A model generated the notes under the pieces. It made no database searches, was not told the origin of the DNA, and saw only the letters and a program-made list of their open reading frames with translations. Shown here piece by piece: positions 10,534 through 19,209 of a DNA stretch of 64,000 nucleotides. This DNA is from Chromobacterium sp. ATCC 53434 (lineage in GTDB: Bacteria; Pseudomonadota; Gammaproteobacteria; Burkholderiales; Chromobacteriaceae): positions 2,170,001 to 2,234,000 of the forward strand of contig NZ_CP025429.1 in the NCBI RefSeq assembly GCF_002848345.1, given 5' to 3'. The translations under genes were made by a program, and so were the position numbers. Each line of letters starts with the position of its first letter. Within the stretch, counting starts at the first letter, position 1.

Positions 10534-10583
10534 AAAGAAAAAGGCGGAATCTCGAAGTGAAGATATCAAGAGATTCCGCCTTT
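10534..10583 (-). terminator. intrinsic terminator or attenuator between cvpA and purF
   Basis: Stem of 13 bp (AAGGCGGAATCTC and its complement, loop of about 16) followed on the minus strand by TTTTTCTTTTG. It begins just after the cvpA stop and ends about 40 bp before the purF start, so it should limit read-through into purF. Confidence 0.8.
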
Positions 10584-10588
10584 CTCAC

Positions 10589-11104
10589 CTAACTGTCCGG
10601 CGCCTGGCCGGGAGAGTCGTAGTGCAAATTGTTCGCCAGTGTCGGCGGCAACCATGGCCGCAATGACAAGGCCAGCGATTCGAATGGCGCCGCCAGCACG
10701 GCGTTCCTCCACATCGGTTTCTGCGGCAGGCTGCTCAGCCCGCCCAACAGCACCAGCACGGTGACCAGCACCACGCCGCGCACCAGGCCGAACGCCGCGC
10801 CGAACAAGCGGTTGATCGCGCCCAGGCCTATGCTGTCCACCAGGCCGGTCAGCGTCACTCGCAACAGCGCGGTGGCCAGCCAGACCAGGAAAAACACCAG
10901 CACGAAGCCGGCGACGGTGCGCACGCCCTCGCCCGGCAGGCTGGCCGGCAGAAATTCCGTGACCAGCGGCGAAAACTGCTTGGCGCACCAGAAGGCGATC
11001 AGCCACGAGCCCAGCGACAGCACTTCGGCGATCAGGCCGCGCATCAGCGCCATCAGCACCGAACCGGCGACGACGGCAATTGCGATATAGTCGAATGCGG
11101 TCAT
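10589..11104 (-). CDS. cvpA: CvpA family membrane protein
   Basis: A 171-residue inner-membrane protein with four predicted hydrophobic segments (IAIAVVAGSVLMALM, LSLGSWLIAFW, TVAGFVLVFFLVWLATALL, GLVRGVVLVTVLVLL). This length and topology, the start MTAFDYIAIAVV and the location directly before purF identify CvpA, known from E. coli as needed for colicin V production and tolerance of envelope stress. The precise biochemical role is not known. The ATG at 11104 is five bases from the stop of the SPOR-domain gene, so translation is probably coupled. Confidence 0.92.
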   Translation of the reverse strand: MTAFDYIAIAVVAGSVLMALMRGLIAEVLSLGSWLIAFWCAKQFSPLVTEFLPASLPGEGVRTVAGFVLVFFLVWLATALLRVTLTGLVDSIGLGAINRLFGAAFGLVRGVVLVTVLVLLGGLSSLPQKPMWRNAVLAAPFESLALSLRPWLPPTLANNLHYDSPGQAPDS

Positions 11105-11109
11105 GGCGG

Positions 11110-11859
11110 CTACTTGTTGATGATGATGCCGCTGACGCCGGCGCGGGAAAGCTTCTGCAGCGCGTGCTGCGCCTCGGCCTGGCTGGCGAACGGACCGACG
11201 CGGACGCGGGTCACCTCGCCCTTGCTGGTCTCGACCTTGGAAAAGTGCGCGGTCACCCCGATGCCGGCCAGCTTGGCGCGCAGGGCCTCCACCTTGGCCG
11301 GATCGGACAGCGCCGCCAACTGGATGACGGACTTGCCGTGGGCGGGCTCGCCGCCGGACGCGTGGCTGTCCGGGTCGGCTCGGCCCTCCAGGATGGCCGC
11401 CGGGTCGGCCTTGCGCGGCTTGACCGCGGGCTTGGCCTCCTCGGTCTTGCGCCGCGGCTCGGGCTTGGCTTCCGGTTTCGGTTCCGGTTTGGCTTCCGGC
11501 TTGGGCCGCGCTTCGGCGACGGCCGCGGCGGGCTTCTCGACCGGCTTGACGGTTTCGCGCTCGGCCGGCGGCGGCGCGGTGATCGTCGACAGATTGGCCG
11601 GCAGATCGGTGGCGGACGCTTGCGGCGCCTCGGCCACCGCCTGCGAGGCGGCGCGTCTGGCCGCCGGAGCCGAGGCGGCCGGCGCCGAGGCCTCGCCCAT
11701 GATCTCGATGGATTCCGGCTTCATCTGCTGCTCCGGCAGATGCCCGACCACGTTCCACAGGACCACGGTGGCAATCGAAACCAGCACAATCGCGCCGACC
11801 AAACGGCGGCGGGCGCGCTTTCTCAGCAATATCAGTTCATCGTGGCTGGACAGTGCCAT
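11110..11859 (-). CDS. dedD: SPOR-domain cell-division protein (DedD-like)
   Basis: A 249-residue bitopic membrane protein: a short basic cytoplasmic tail, one membrane segment (LVGAIVLVSIATVVLWNVV), a long linker rich in Ala, Pro, Glu and Lys, and a C-terminal SPOR domain of about 75 residues (KSVIQLAALSDPAKVEALRAK through VRVGPFASQAEAQHALQKL). SPOR domains bind septal peptidoglycan stripped of stem peptides. The location between folC and cvpA equals that of dedD in E. coli, which supports the name; the sequence outside the SPOR domain is not conserved enough to prove it. Confidence 0.88.
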   Translation of the reverse strand: MALSSHDELILLRKRARRRLVGAIVLVSIATVVLWNVVGHLPEQQMKPESIEIMGEASAPAASAPAARRAASQAVAEAPQASATDLPANLSTITAPPPAERETVKPVEKPAAAVAEARPKPEAKPEPKPEAKPEPRRKTEEAKPAVKPRKADPAAILEGRADPDSHASGGEPAHGKSVIQLAALSDPAKVEALRAKLAGIGVTAHFSKVETSKGEVTRVRVGPFASQAEAQHALQKLSRAGVSGIIINK

Positions 11860-11866
11860 GCATTCC

Positions 11867-13135
11867 TCAAACCGGGTGACGCCGGGCTTCCAGTACTTCG
11901 GCTACGGTGTGGAAAGACCCGAAAACGACGATTCTATCATTGTCGCCGGCTTGCGATAAGGCGGTCGACCATGCGCCGGCGACGCGATCGAAAGCCTGGA
12001 CGTCGGCGATGCCCGCCGCGGCCAGCTCCGCGGCGATGGCCTCGCCGCTCTGGCCGCGCGGCATGTCGAGGCCGGCGACCAGCCAGCGGTCGAATTCGCC
12101 GCGCGCCAATTCGACCACCGCCGCCATGTCCTTGTCGGCCAACATCGAAAACACCGCGTAGCGGGTTTCGGCATACGGCAGCTGTTTCAGCGCCGCCGTC
12201 ATCGCCTTCACCGCGTGCGGATTATGGCCGACGTCCAGCACCACCGTCGGCCGGCCCGGCAACACCTGGAAGCGGCCGGGCCACTCCACCTGGACCAGGC
12301 CCTGCTTGACGGCGCCGATGCCGACCGGCAGCTTGTCCTTGATCGCCTCCAGCGCCGCCAGCGCGCCGCAGGCGTTCATCAGCTGATAGCCGCCGCGCAG
12401 CGCCGGGATCGGCAGCGCGTGGCGCTGATGGTCGCCGCAGCGGAACGACCATTGATTGTCCATCCGGGAAAAACCGAAGTCGCGGCCGTACAGTCTCAGA
12501 TCGGCGCCGATGGCGACGGCGTGGTCCAGCAGCCGCCGCGGCGGCTCCGGATCGACGCAGATCGCCGGCTTGCCGGCGCGATAGATGCCGGCCTTCTCGA
12601 AACCGATGTCCTCGCGATCGTTGCCGAGTATTGCCTGGTGGTCCAGATCGACGCTGACCACCACCGACACGTCGGGCTCGAAGATGTTGACCGCGTCCAG
12701 CCGGCCGCCCAGCCCCACTTCCAGCACGATGACGTCCACCTTCTCGGCGACGAAGCTGTGCACCGCCGCCAGCGTGCCGAATTCGAAATAAGTCAGCGAG
12801 ACGTCGCCGCGGGCCGCGTCTATCGCCTCGAAACTGGCGATGATGCGCTCGTCGCTGGCCGGCTTCAGATCAATGGCGATGCGCTCGTTGTAGTGCAGGA
12901 TGTGCGGCGAGGTGTAGGCGCCGACCTTGAAGCCGGCGGCGTGCAGCATGCTGGACAGCATCGCGCAGGTGGAACCCTTGCCATTGGTGCCGGCCACCAT
13001 GATGATCGGACAATGCGGCCTCAGGCCCATCGCGTCGCGCACCCGGGACACCCGCTCCAGGCCCATGTCTATCGCGCTGACATGCAGCCCTTCCTGCCAG
13101 CGCAGCCAATCGTCCAGTGTCTTTCTCATGGTCAT
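11867..13135 (-). CDS. folC: bifunctional dihydrofolate synthase/folylpolyglutamate synthase FolC
   Basis: A 422-residue Mur-ligase-family enzyme that adds glutamate to dihydropteroate and later to folates. The ATP loop MVAGTNGKGSTCAMLSSML, the EVGLGGRLDAVNI motif and the C-terminal VLDVGHNPHAVKAM segment are all present. The start at 13135 overlaps the end of the YgfX-like gene by four bases (ATGA), and the gene ends seven bases before the SPOR gene, so all four genes from the YgfX-like protein to cvpA appear to be one transcription unit. Confidence 0.96.
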   Translation of the reverse strand: MTMRKTLDDWLRWQEGLHVSAIDMGLERVSRVRDAMGLRPHCPIIMVAGTNGKGSTCAMLSSMLHAAGFKVGAYTSPHILHYNERIAIDLKPASDERIIASFEAIDAARGDVSLTYFEFGTLAAVHSFVAEKVDVIVLEVGLGGRLDAVNIFEPDVSVVVSVDLDHQAILGNDREDIGFEKAGIYRAGKPAICVDPEPPRRLLDHAVAIGADLRLYGRDFGFSRMDNQWSFRCGDHQRHALPIPALRGGYQLMNACGALAALEAIKDKLPVGIGAVKQGLVQVEWPGRFQVLPGRPTVVLDVGHNPHAVKAMTAALKQLPYAETRYAVFSMLADKDMAAVVELARGEFDRWLVAGLDMPRGQSGEAIAAELAAAGIADVQAFDRVAGAWSTALSQAGDNDRIVVFGSFHTVAEVLEARRHPV

Positions 13136-13593
13136 CGTGGGGTTTCCATGTCATCGGTGGGCTGCGGCGGATGAAACCACAGCAAATAAGCCCGCAGCAG
13201 TCGGCGCGGCTCGGCGCCGGACGAGTCCGGCCACAGCATCACGCTGAGCCGCCGACCGTCGGCGCTCGCGTTCAACACGATCAGCAGCGGTGTGACGAAA
13301 CAATCGTCCAACGGTTCCGCCGCCTGCCTCGCGTCGCCGCGGCACAGGAACAAGCGCCCCTGCGGATCGACCTCCAGCCGGTCCGGCGCGTCGCCCCGCC
13401 ACCAGCCATCGGCCCGCAGCGCGCGCAGGCCGAACCAGGCGGCCGCCGGCAGGCTGATCGCATATGCCGGCGGCAGACAGGCCAGCAGCGCCGTCGCATA
13501 GCCGGCGTAGGAGGCCAGAACCAGCGCCAGCCACGCGCGCGACGGCCTGAGCGGCACGGCGAACGGTTGCAGCAAAGCCCGGTCCCGGCGCAT
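13132..13593 (-). CDS. small membrane protein, YgfX/CptA-like
   Basis: A 153-residue protein with a paired hydrophobic segment near the N-terminus (AWLALVLASYAGYATALLACLPPAYAISL), followed by a soluble part with WWRGDAPDRLEVDPQGRLFLCRG and ending LLRAYLLWFHPP. This two-helix hairpin plus small beta domain is the architecture of YgfX (CptA) proteins. The similarity is by layout and a few positions, so the family label is tentative. It overlaps folC by four bases and follows the small protein upstream by six bases, hence the same operon. Confidence 0.6.
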   Translation of the reverse strand: MRRDRALLQPFAVPLRPSRAWLALVLASYAGYATALLACLPPAYAISLPAAAWFGLRALRADGWWRGDAPDRLEVDPQGRLFLCRGDARQAAEPLDDCFVTPLLIVLNASADGRRLSVMLWPDSSGAEPRRLLRAYLLWFHPPQPTDDMETPR

Positions 13594-13599
13594 GTTCGC

Positions 13600-13956
13600 T
13601 TACAGTTCGGCGGCCGGCAGGTTGGAGATGTCGGCGTCGACGCTGTCGATCACGGTCGAATGGATTTCCACGTCGAACCACTCCCAGAACGCCTTCAGCG
13701 ACAAATCCGACGGCCACAGGCCTTCGTCCTCGTCCCAGGAGGCAAGTTCCATCTTGAACAGCTGTTCGCTGATTTCATCGATGTGGGCGACGCCCTCTTC
13801 CGGCTCGACGAACTCGGGCAGCAGGATGGCGGTGCAGTCGCTGCGCAGGCTGTCCAGCGTCAGGTCCACCATATCGGTGTCCGGCAACTGGTTCAGCCAA
13901 TCGAGGAACGGTTGTTTCGGCTTGATGACGGCAACGGCGCGGTCGACGAAATACAT
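13600..13956 (-). CDS. conserved small acidic protein of unknown function
   Basis: A 118-residue acidic soluble protein (MYFVDRAVAVIKPKQPFLDWLNQLPDTD...). It has no signal peptide or membrane segment, a patch of tryptophans (FWEWFDVEIHSTV) near the C-terminus and many Asp and Glu residues. I do not recognise a named family with certainty. The coding frame is well separated from the large antisense frame that overlaps uup, and the start is the ATG at 13956. Six bases separate it from the YgfX-like gene, so it is probably the first gene of the folC operon. Its function is unknown. Confidence 0.75.
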   Translation of the reverse strand: MYFVDRAVAVIKPKQPFLDWLNQLPDTDMVDLTLDSLRSDCTAILLPEFVEPEEGVAHIDEISEQLFKMELASWDEDEGLWPSDLSLKAFWEWFDVEIHSTVIDSVDADISNLPAAEL

Positions 13957-14088
13957 GGCGGGGCCTTTCGCAAAGGAAGATTCGGCGCGCATTGTAGCAG
14001 TCCGCCCGCGGCTAGGCGACCCGTCCGCCGACAGGGCCTCCGTGGTAAACTGGCGGCCGTTTTCCTCATTTAGCAAGACACACAGAAC

Positions 14089-16008
14089 ATGGCCCTGATT
14101 ACCGTCGAGAAAGCCTGCCTCGCCTTCGGACACCACGCCCTGATGGACAACGTCGATTTCGCCCTGGAACCGGGCGAGGCGGTCGGACTGATAGGCCGCA
14201 ACGGCGCCGGCAAATCGTCGCTGCTGAAGAGCATAGCCGGCGCGGTGCAGCTGGACGACGGCCGCATCAACGTCAAGGGCGACGTCAAGGTGGCCTATGT
14301 GCCGCAAGAGCCGGAATTCGACCCCGGCCACAGCGTGTTCGAGGCGGTGGCCGTAGGCCTGGGCGACTTGAAGGCGCTGCTGACCGACTACCACAAGGTC
14401 ACCCAGCAACTGACCCAGCCGGACGCCGACCACGAGCAGGCGCTGGCGCGGATGGAAGACATCCAGCACCAGCTGGAAGCGCGCGGAGGCTGGCAGTTCG
14501 ACGCGCTGATCTCGTCGACGCTGAGCCATCTGGACCTGGACGCCAAAGTCCTGGTCGGCGAATTGTCCGGCGGCTGGAAAAAACGGGTGGCGCTGGCGCG
14601 CGCGCTGGCGTCCAAGCCCGACGTGCTGCTGCTGGACGAGCCGACCAACCACCTGGACGTCGCCGCCATAGAATGGCTGGAAGGCCTGATCCGCAACTTC
14701 TCCGGCAGCGTGCTCTTGATCACCCACGACCGCCGTTTCCTCGACAACGTCGCCAGCCGCATCGTCGAACTGGACCGCGGCATGCTGCGCAGCTATCCGG
14801 GCAGCTTCTCCTCCTACCAGACCCGCAAGGCCGAGGAGCTGGCGATAGAAGAGGAGCAGAACCGCGTGTTCGACAAGTTCCACGCCCAGGAAGAGGTGTG
14901 GATACGCAAGGGCATCGAGGCGCGCCGCACCCGCAACGAGGGCCGGGTGCGCCGGCTGGAGGCGATACGCCGCGAACGCGCCTCCCGCCGCGAGCGCGTC
15001 GGCCAGGTCAATTTCCAGCTGGACGCCGGCGAGCGCTCCGGCAAGCTGGTCGCGGAACTGGAGCATGTCGACAAGGGCTTCGACGGCAAGACGCTGATCC
15101 GCGACTTCACCACCCGCATCCTGCGCGGCGACAAGATAGGCCTGATCGGGCCCAATGGCGCCGGCAAGACCACGCTGCTGAAGCTGATCCTCGGCGAACT
15201 GCAGCCTGACGCCGGCGTCGTCAAGCAGGGCACCAAGCTGGAAATCGCCTACTTCGACCAGTTCCGCGAGCAACTGGACGAGGAAACCAGCGTCGCCGAC
15301 ATCATCAGCCAGGGCAACGACTTCGTCGAGATCGGCGGCGTCAAGAAACACGTGATGAGCTATCTGGAGGACTTCCTGTTCTCGCCGCAGCGCGCCCGCA
15401 GCCCGGTGCGCTCCTTGTCCGGCGGCGAACGCAATCGCCTGCTGCTGGCCCGGCTGTTCACCCGCCCCGCCAATGTGCTGGTGCTGGACGAGCCGACCAA
15501 CGACCTCGACATCGACACGCTGGAGCTGCTGGAGGATGTGATCGCCCAATACGCCGGCACCGTGTTCCTGGTCAGCCACGACCGGGCCTTCCTCGACAAT
15601 GTGGTGACCCAGGTCATCGCCTTCGAGGGCGACGGCAGGCTGGAGGAGTATCCGGGCGGTTACCAGGACTGGCAGGACACCAGGAAGCGGATGGCCGCGC
15701 TGGGCGGCGCCGACAAGCCCAGGGAGGCCGCCCCGGCCCAGCCTTCGGCGGCGGCGCGGCAGGACAAGCCGAAGGCGTCCCGCAACAAGCTGTCCTACAA
15801 TGAGGGGCGCGAACTGACGGCGCTGCCGGACCAGATCTCCGCCCTGGAGGCGGAACAAGCCGAGTTGAACCAGCGCCTGCTCGATCCCAACTGCTACCGC
15901 GACACGCCCAAAGAGGCCATCGCCTGGCAGCAGCGCATCGACGAGATCGACGAACTGCTGCTGGAGAAGCTGGCGCGCTGGGAAGAGCTGGAACAGCGTT
16001 CCCGCTGA
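14089..16008 (+). CDS. uup: ABC-F ATPase Uup
   Basis: A 639-residue soluble protein with two ABC nucleotide-binding domains and no membrane segment. The first has GRNGAGKSSLLKSIAG, signature LSGGWKKR and Walker B VLLLDEPTNHLD; the second has GPNGAGKTTLLKLI, LSGGERNR and VLVLDEPTNDLDID. The inter-domain linker is charged and helical, and the C-terminal stretch from about residue 560 is a coiled coil (ALEAEQAELNQRLLDPNCYRD), diagnostic for Uup among ABC-F proteins. Uup acts on ribosomes and suppresses transposon precise excision. It is divergent from the folC operon. Confidence 0.94.
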   Translation: MALITVEKACLAFGHHALMDNVDFALEPGEAVGLIGRNGAGKSSLLKSIAGAVQLDDGRINVKGDVKVAYVPQEPEFDPGHSVFEAVAVGLGDLKALLTDYHKVTQQLTQPDADHEQALARMEDIQHQLEARGGWQFDALISSTLSHLDLDAKVLVGELSGGWKKRVALARALASKPDVLLLDEPTNHLDVAAIEWLEGLIRNFSGSVLLITHDRRFLDNVASRIVELDRGMLRSYPGSFSSYQTRKAEELAIEEEQNRVFDKFHAQEEVWIRKGIEARRTRNEGRVRRLEAIRRERASRRERVGQVNFQLDAGERSGKLVAELEHVDKGFDGKTLIRDFTTRILRGDKIGLIGPNGAGKTTLLKLILGELQPDAGVVKQGTKLEIAYFDQFREQLDEETSVADIISQGNDFVEIGGVKKHVMSYLEDFLFSPQRARSPVRSLSGGERNRLLLARLFTRPANVLVLDEPTNDLDIDTLELLEDVIAQYAGTVFLVSHDRAFLDNVVTQVIAFEGDGRLEEYPGGYQDWQDTRKRMAALGGADKPREAAPAQPSAAARQDKPKASRNKLSYNEGRELTALPDQISALEAEQAELNQRLLDPNCYRDTPKEAIAWQQRIDEIDELLLEKLARWEELEQRSR

Positions 16009-16054
16009 GCGTCCTTGGCGGCCGGCCAAGCCAAGATCCAATCAGGAGGAGCGC

Positions 16055-16867
16055 GTGGCGCCATTCGAGGGCCGAAAATACCGCAGCCGGGCGCGACATG
16101 CCCCTGGCTGGCGGCTCGCGGCGGCGCTCGCGATGGCCGTCGGCGCGGTCCAAGCCACGCCGCTGCGCGCCTGCGCGTCCGATGTGGACTTCCCGCCCTA
16201 TGTCTTCACCTCCTCATCCGGCTTTGCCGGCGGGGCCCAGGACACCGGCCTCGCCGTCAATGTGCTGCAGCGCGCGCTGAGGCGGGCCGGACGCGAGCCG
16301 GCCATCGTCGAAAGGCTGCCATGGCGGCGTTGCCGCGAAATGGTCGCCCATGGCCAGATCGACATCGCCATCGACGTGCCGTCGCGCGAGCTGGACCCGC
16401 AGCGCTTCCTCGCCACCGAGGCCTACGCCGAGGTGCATCACCTGTACTTCTACTCCTCGCGGAAACATCCGGCCGGCGCGCCGCTGCGCGCGCTGGCCGA
16501 TCTCAAGCGCTACACCGTGTGCGGCCTGTTCGGCAATCGTCTGGACGCCTTCGGCATCGCCCCGTCGCGTCAGGACATCAGCTCGAAAAACGAACGCAGC
16601 GCGATAGCGAAGATCATGGAAGGCCGCTGCGATGTCTTCATCGAAATCCGCGAGGTGATAGACAGCCTGTCGGAACGAGACGCGGCGCTGCGCGATCTGT
16701 TCGACGGGCCGGCCCTGGGCCGGGCCGACCTGCCCGGCGACACCGCCACCGGCCTGCATTTCGAGTTCAAGCGCGCGGCCAAGGGCGGCGACGAGCTGCA
16801 GCAATCGTTCAACGCCACCATCCGCGACCTGATCCGCAACAACGAAATGGCGCGGATGATGCCGTAA
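16055..16867 (+). CDS. periplasmic solute-binding protein, family 3-like
   Basis: A 270-residue protein starting at GTG 16055 behind a clear AGGAGGAG site. A basic N-terminus and hydrophobic signal (WRLAAALAMAVGAVQA) lead into LRACASDVDFPPYVFTSS, the first strand of family-3 binding proteins, and the second lobe includes RSAIAKIMEGRCDVFIEIREVIDS. No transporter genes adjoin it. It follows uup by 46 bp on the same strand and may be read through from it. Ligand unknown; homologues are annotated as amino-acid-type binding proteins or sensors. Confidence 0.8.
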   Translation: MAPFEGRKYRSRARHAPGWRLAAALAMAVGAVQATPLRACASDVDFPPYVFTSSSGFAGGAQDTGLAVNVLQRALRRAGREPAIVERLPWRRCREMVAHGQIDIAIDVPSRELDPQRFLATEAYAEVHHLYFYSSRKHPAGAPLRALADLKRYTVCGLFGNRLDAFGIAPSRQDISSKNERSAIAKIMEGRCDVFIEIREVIDSLSERDAALRDLFDGPALGRADLPGDTATGLHFEFKRAAKGGDELQQSFNATIRDLIRNNEMARMMP

Positions 16868-16873
16868 GGCCGG

Positions 16874-17880
16874 TCACTTGAGCGGCTTGCCGAATACCGT
16901 CTTCGCGGCGACCGGCATCAACTGGTCGACATTGCGGCTGGTCGCCACCAGGACCGGCACCAGGATTTCCTTCGCCGGCGGCCGCCCATGCAGTTGCGCG
17001 ACCAGGGCGCCGGCCGCCGAACTGCCCATCAGATAAGGCTGCTGCATGCCGACGGCGACCAGGGCATCGCTCTTCAGCAGGCGGACGACATCCGGCATCG
17101 CGTCGAAGGAAACCAGCAGCACCTGCTTCTGCTTGCCTGCCTCCCGTATCGCCCGCATCGCCCCGTCCACCGGCTGGTCGGTCTCGATGAAGAAGCCGCG
17201 CAGCCCAGGATGCGCGGCCAGCGCCTCCCGCACATAGCGGTAGGTCTCCTCGGCGGAATAGTCTTTCATCTGCCTGAGCACGCTCTCTCGCGCGAAACCG
17301 GCGTCCCGCATCGCGTCGCGGAAGCCGTTGCTGCGATCCTGGCCGTTCTTTCTCGTCAATTCGATGGTGACCATGCCGTAAGCGCCATTGCCCCAGTTCC
17401 GCGCCCGCATCGCCTTCGCCAGCTCGGCCCCGACATCGTAGGCGCCGCGGTAATTGTCCGACTTGACGAAGCTGGCATAGTCGCCGCCGCTGGTGCCGAT
17501 ATCGGCTATCGTCACCGGAATGCCCGCCCGGCGGGCCAGAGAGCCAGGGCCTCCTCCGCCGACTTGCTATTGGTCGGGGAGATCACGATGCCGGCCGCAT
17601 GGCGGTCTATCAGCTGGCGAACGTGAGCCAGCTGCGCCTCCTCGCTGAGCTTGCTGTCCAACTGCGTGAACGCGTAGCCATTCGCCTCCGCCACCGCCTT
17701 CACGCCCTTGCCCACCGTGTCCCAAAACGGCAAATCCGCCTTGGCGGTGATGTACGCGATCTCGGCGGACGCCGCGTGCAGCGGCGTCAAGCCGATGGCC
17801 GCCGCCAATGCCGGCGCCAACGCGCGACGCGCGAACGACGCCATCGCCGCGACGGCGGTGGAGGCCAGTGCGATCTTCAT
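16874..17880 (-). pseudogene. frameshifted sugar-type periplasmic binding protein gene
   Basis: Two adjacent frames together make one periplasmic-binding-protein (peripla_BP_4, ribose/TorT-like) of about 334 residues. The upstream part, starting MKIALASTAVAAMASF at 17880, has a signal peptide and runs through AEIAYITAKADLPFWDTVGKG to ISPTNSKSAEEALAL. The downstream part resumes at IPVTIADIGTSGGDYASFV and ends at VFGKPLK. The break is at a short GA repeat (about 17538-17543), where removing two bases restores ALARRAGIPVTIA. A single two-base change could be a recent mutation, a phase-variable dinucleotide or a sequencing error, so the gene may be intact in relatives. Confidence 0.8.
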
Positions 17881-18105
17881 TCCATATCTCCGCAGGGAAA
17901 TCTCCGGATCGATTTTCCATTCTAGTCGCGCCGACGCCTTGTCCATGGCAAATCGCCGCCCGTCGGCGGCCGGATGTTTCCCCGCGTTTACACTGGCGCG
18001 ACAGCCGAACGCCCGGCCCGCGCTATACTGCCGTCGAAGCGTCCCGCCGCCGCTAGGAGCCTGGCGGGAAAGAACGCGCGCAAGACAACAGGAGCCCACG
18101 CGATA

Positions 18106-18663
18106 ATGGAAAACACCCAGCCGATAGACGACAGCGGCCGCCGCCGCCTGCTGCAGGGCGCGGCGCTGGCCGGCCTCGCCGCCTTGCTGGCCGCCTGCGG
18201 CACCACCGCGGTGAAGACCAGCCAGCGCCCCCGGCCGAGCCGGCCGTCCGGCGACACCTCGCTGTCCAATATCAGCGCCGACGGCAACGGCCGCGAAATC
18301 CTGCTGTACACGATAGGCCTGCTGGACGGCGGCTATCAGTTCGGCGGCAGCAATCCGGAGGCCGGACTCGATTGCAGCGGCATGGTCAGCTACATCTACC
18401 AGAACGCGGTCGGCATCCGGCTGCCGCACAACGCCGCCCGCATCGCCGCGCTGGCCCGGCCCATTCCGGACACGCAGATGCAAGTCGGCGACCTGGTGTT
18501 CTTCAACACGATGAACCGGCCGTTCTCGCATATGGGCCTGTTCATCGGCGACGGCAAGTTCGTCCACGCGCCGCGCACCAACAGCACGATACGCGTGGCG
18601 CGGCTGGACAACGTTTACTTCGCGCCGCGCTACGAGGGCGCGCGCACCGTGCTGCGCGCCTGA
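18106..18663 (+). CDS. NlpC/P60 (C40) peptidase lipoprotein
   Basis: A 185-residue lipoprotein. The signal peptide (RRRLLQGAALAGLAALLAAC) ends in a lipobox with the acylated cysteine at about residue 31. The catalytic domain has Cys in LDCSGMVSYIYQ, His in SHMGLFIGDGKFVHAP and the final polar residue after it, the full Cys-His-His set of NlpC/P60 hydrolases, which cut peptidoglycan stem peptides. The start is the ATG at 18106 behind AACAGGAG; the 44 codons upstream are non-coding in character. It is the last host-like gene before the phage tail module. Confidence 0.9.
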   Translation: MENTQPIDDSGRRRLLQGAALAGLAALLAACGTTAVKTSQRPRPSRPSGDTSLSNISADGNGREILLYTIGLLDGGYQFGGSNPEAGLDCSGMVSYIYQNAVGIRLPHNAARIAALARPIPDTQMQVGDLVFFNTMNRPFSHMGLFIGDGKFVHAPRTNSTIRVARLDNVYFAPRYEGARTVLRA

Positions 18664-18757
18664 ATGAAGCGCGGCGCGAAAACTGAACGCCATTGCGCGC
18701 GATAAATGGTGACCCACCAATTTTCCACTATCTGCAAAAGAATTTCACTTCTGTCAG

Positions 18758-18779
18758 AAAGGGGCCTGTTGGCCCCTTT
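18758..18779 (-). terminator. terminator at the end of the phage tail module
   Basis: Symmetrical stem AAAGGGGCC/GGCCCCTTT with a TGTT loop, 14 bp beyond the tail-assembly stop and about 95 bp beyond the NlpC stop. It could serve both strands, but its closeness to the tail genes makes the minus strand more likely. Confidence 0.7.
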
Positions 18780-18792
18780 GCATTTTGACGGA

Positions 18793-19209
18793 TCATTGCG
18801 GTTTGGATGGCCAGGTCGTCTTCAACGGGAATTCAGGCTGCTGTGGCACATCGCGCAGCACCTGTGCGTATGCTGCCCACTGCCGGGCTTGATCCTCCGT
18901 CAATGTTGTCGGCAGTTCATAACTTTTCTGATACGCATGTCGATCCAGCACGTTGAGCGCATCTTTCAGCAGCAGGTCTCGATGTGCGCGCGCATCGCTG
19001 GCCATCTCTTCAGGGGTGGCCGGTGGCTTCGCACGCGCTATTGGTGCCCCAGTATCATCGACGCTGATGATCGCCCCGGACGCCTGCGCATCAAGCATGG
19101 CGTTGTAGAGGTCCATCGGGATTTCGTATGCATCCGCTGGGCGGATGGTGCTGGCAGAGTCAAAGAAGCCGCACAAGGAAGGTGAAAAGTCCATTATCGT
19201 GCTCCTCAT
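18793..19209 (-). CDS. phage tail fibre assembly protein
   Basis: A 138-residue protein of the tail fibre assembly (chaperone) type: an N-terminal half with variable sequence, the segment IPMDLYNAMLDAQASGAIISVDDTGAPIARAKPPATPEEM, and a C-terminal helical domain ending LTEDQARQWAAYAQVLRDVPQQPEFPLKTTWPSKP, the usual ending of these proteins. It overlaps the tail fibre gene upstream by four bases. In Mu- and P2-like phages this protein helps fold the fibre. It is the last gene of the remnant. Confidence 0.86.
   Translation of the reverse strand: MRSTIMDFSPSLCGFFDSASTIRPADAYEIPMDLYNAMLDAQASGAIISVDDTGAPIARAKPPATPEEMASDARAHRDLLLKDALNVLDRHAYQKSYELPTTLTEDQARQWAAYAQVLRDVPQQPEFPLKTTWPSKPQ

Noticed and set aside
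14089..16041. Minus-strand frame continuing from the small acidic protein across uup
   Set aside because: Only the first 118 codons downstream (13600-13956) make sense; the rest is opposite the two ABC domains of Uup.
18664..18757. Partial copy of the tmRNA 3' end as an att site at the left boundary of the accessory DNA
   Set aside because: I looked for the CGCGGGTTCGATTCCCGC segment here and found none.
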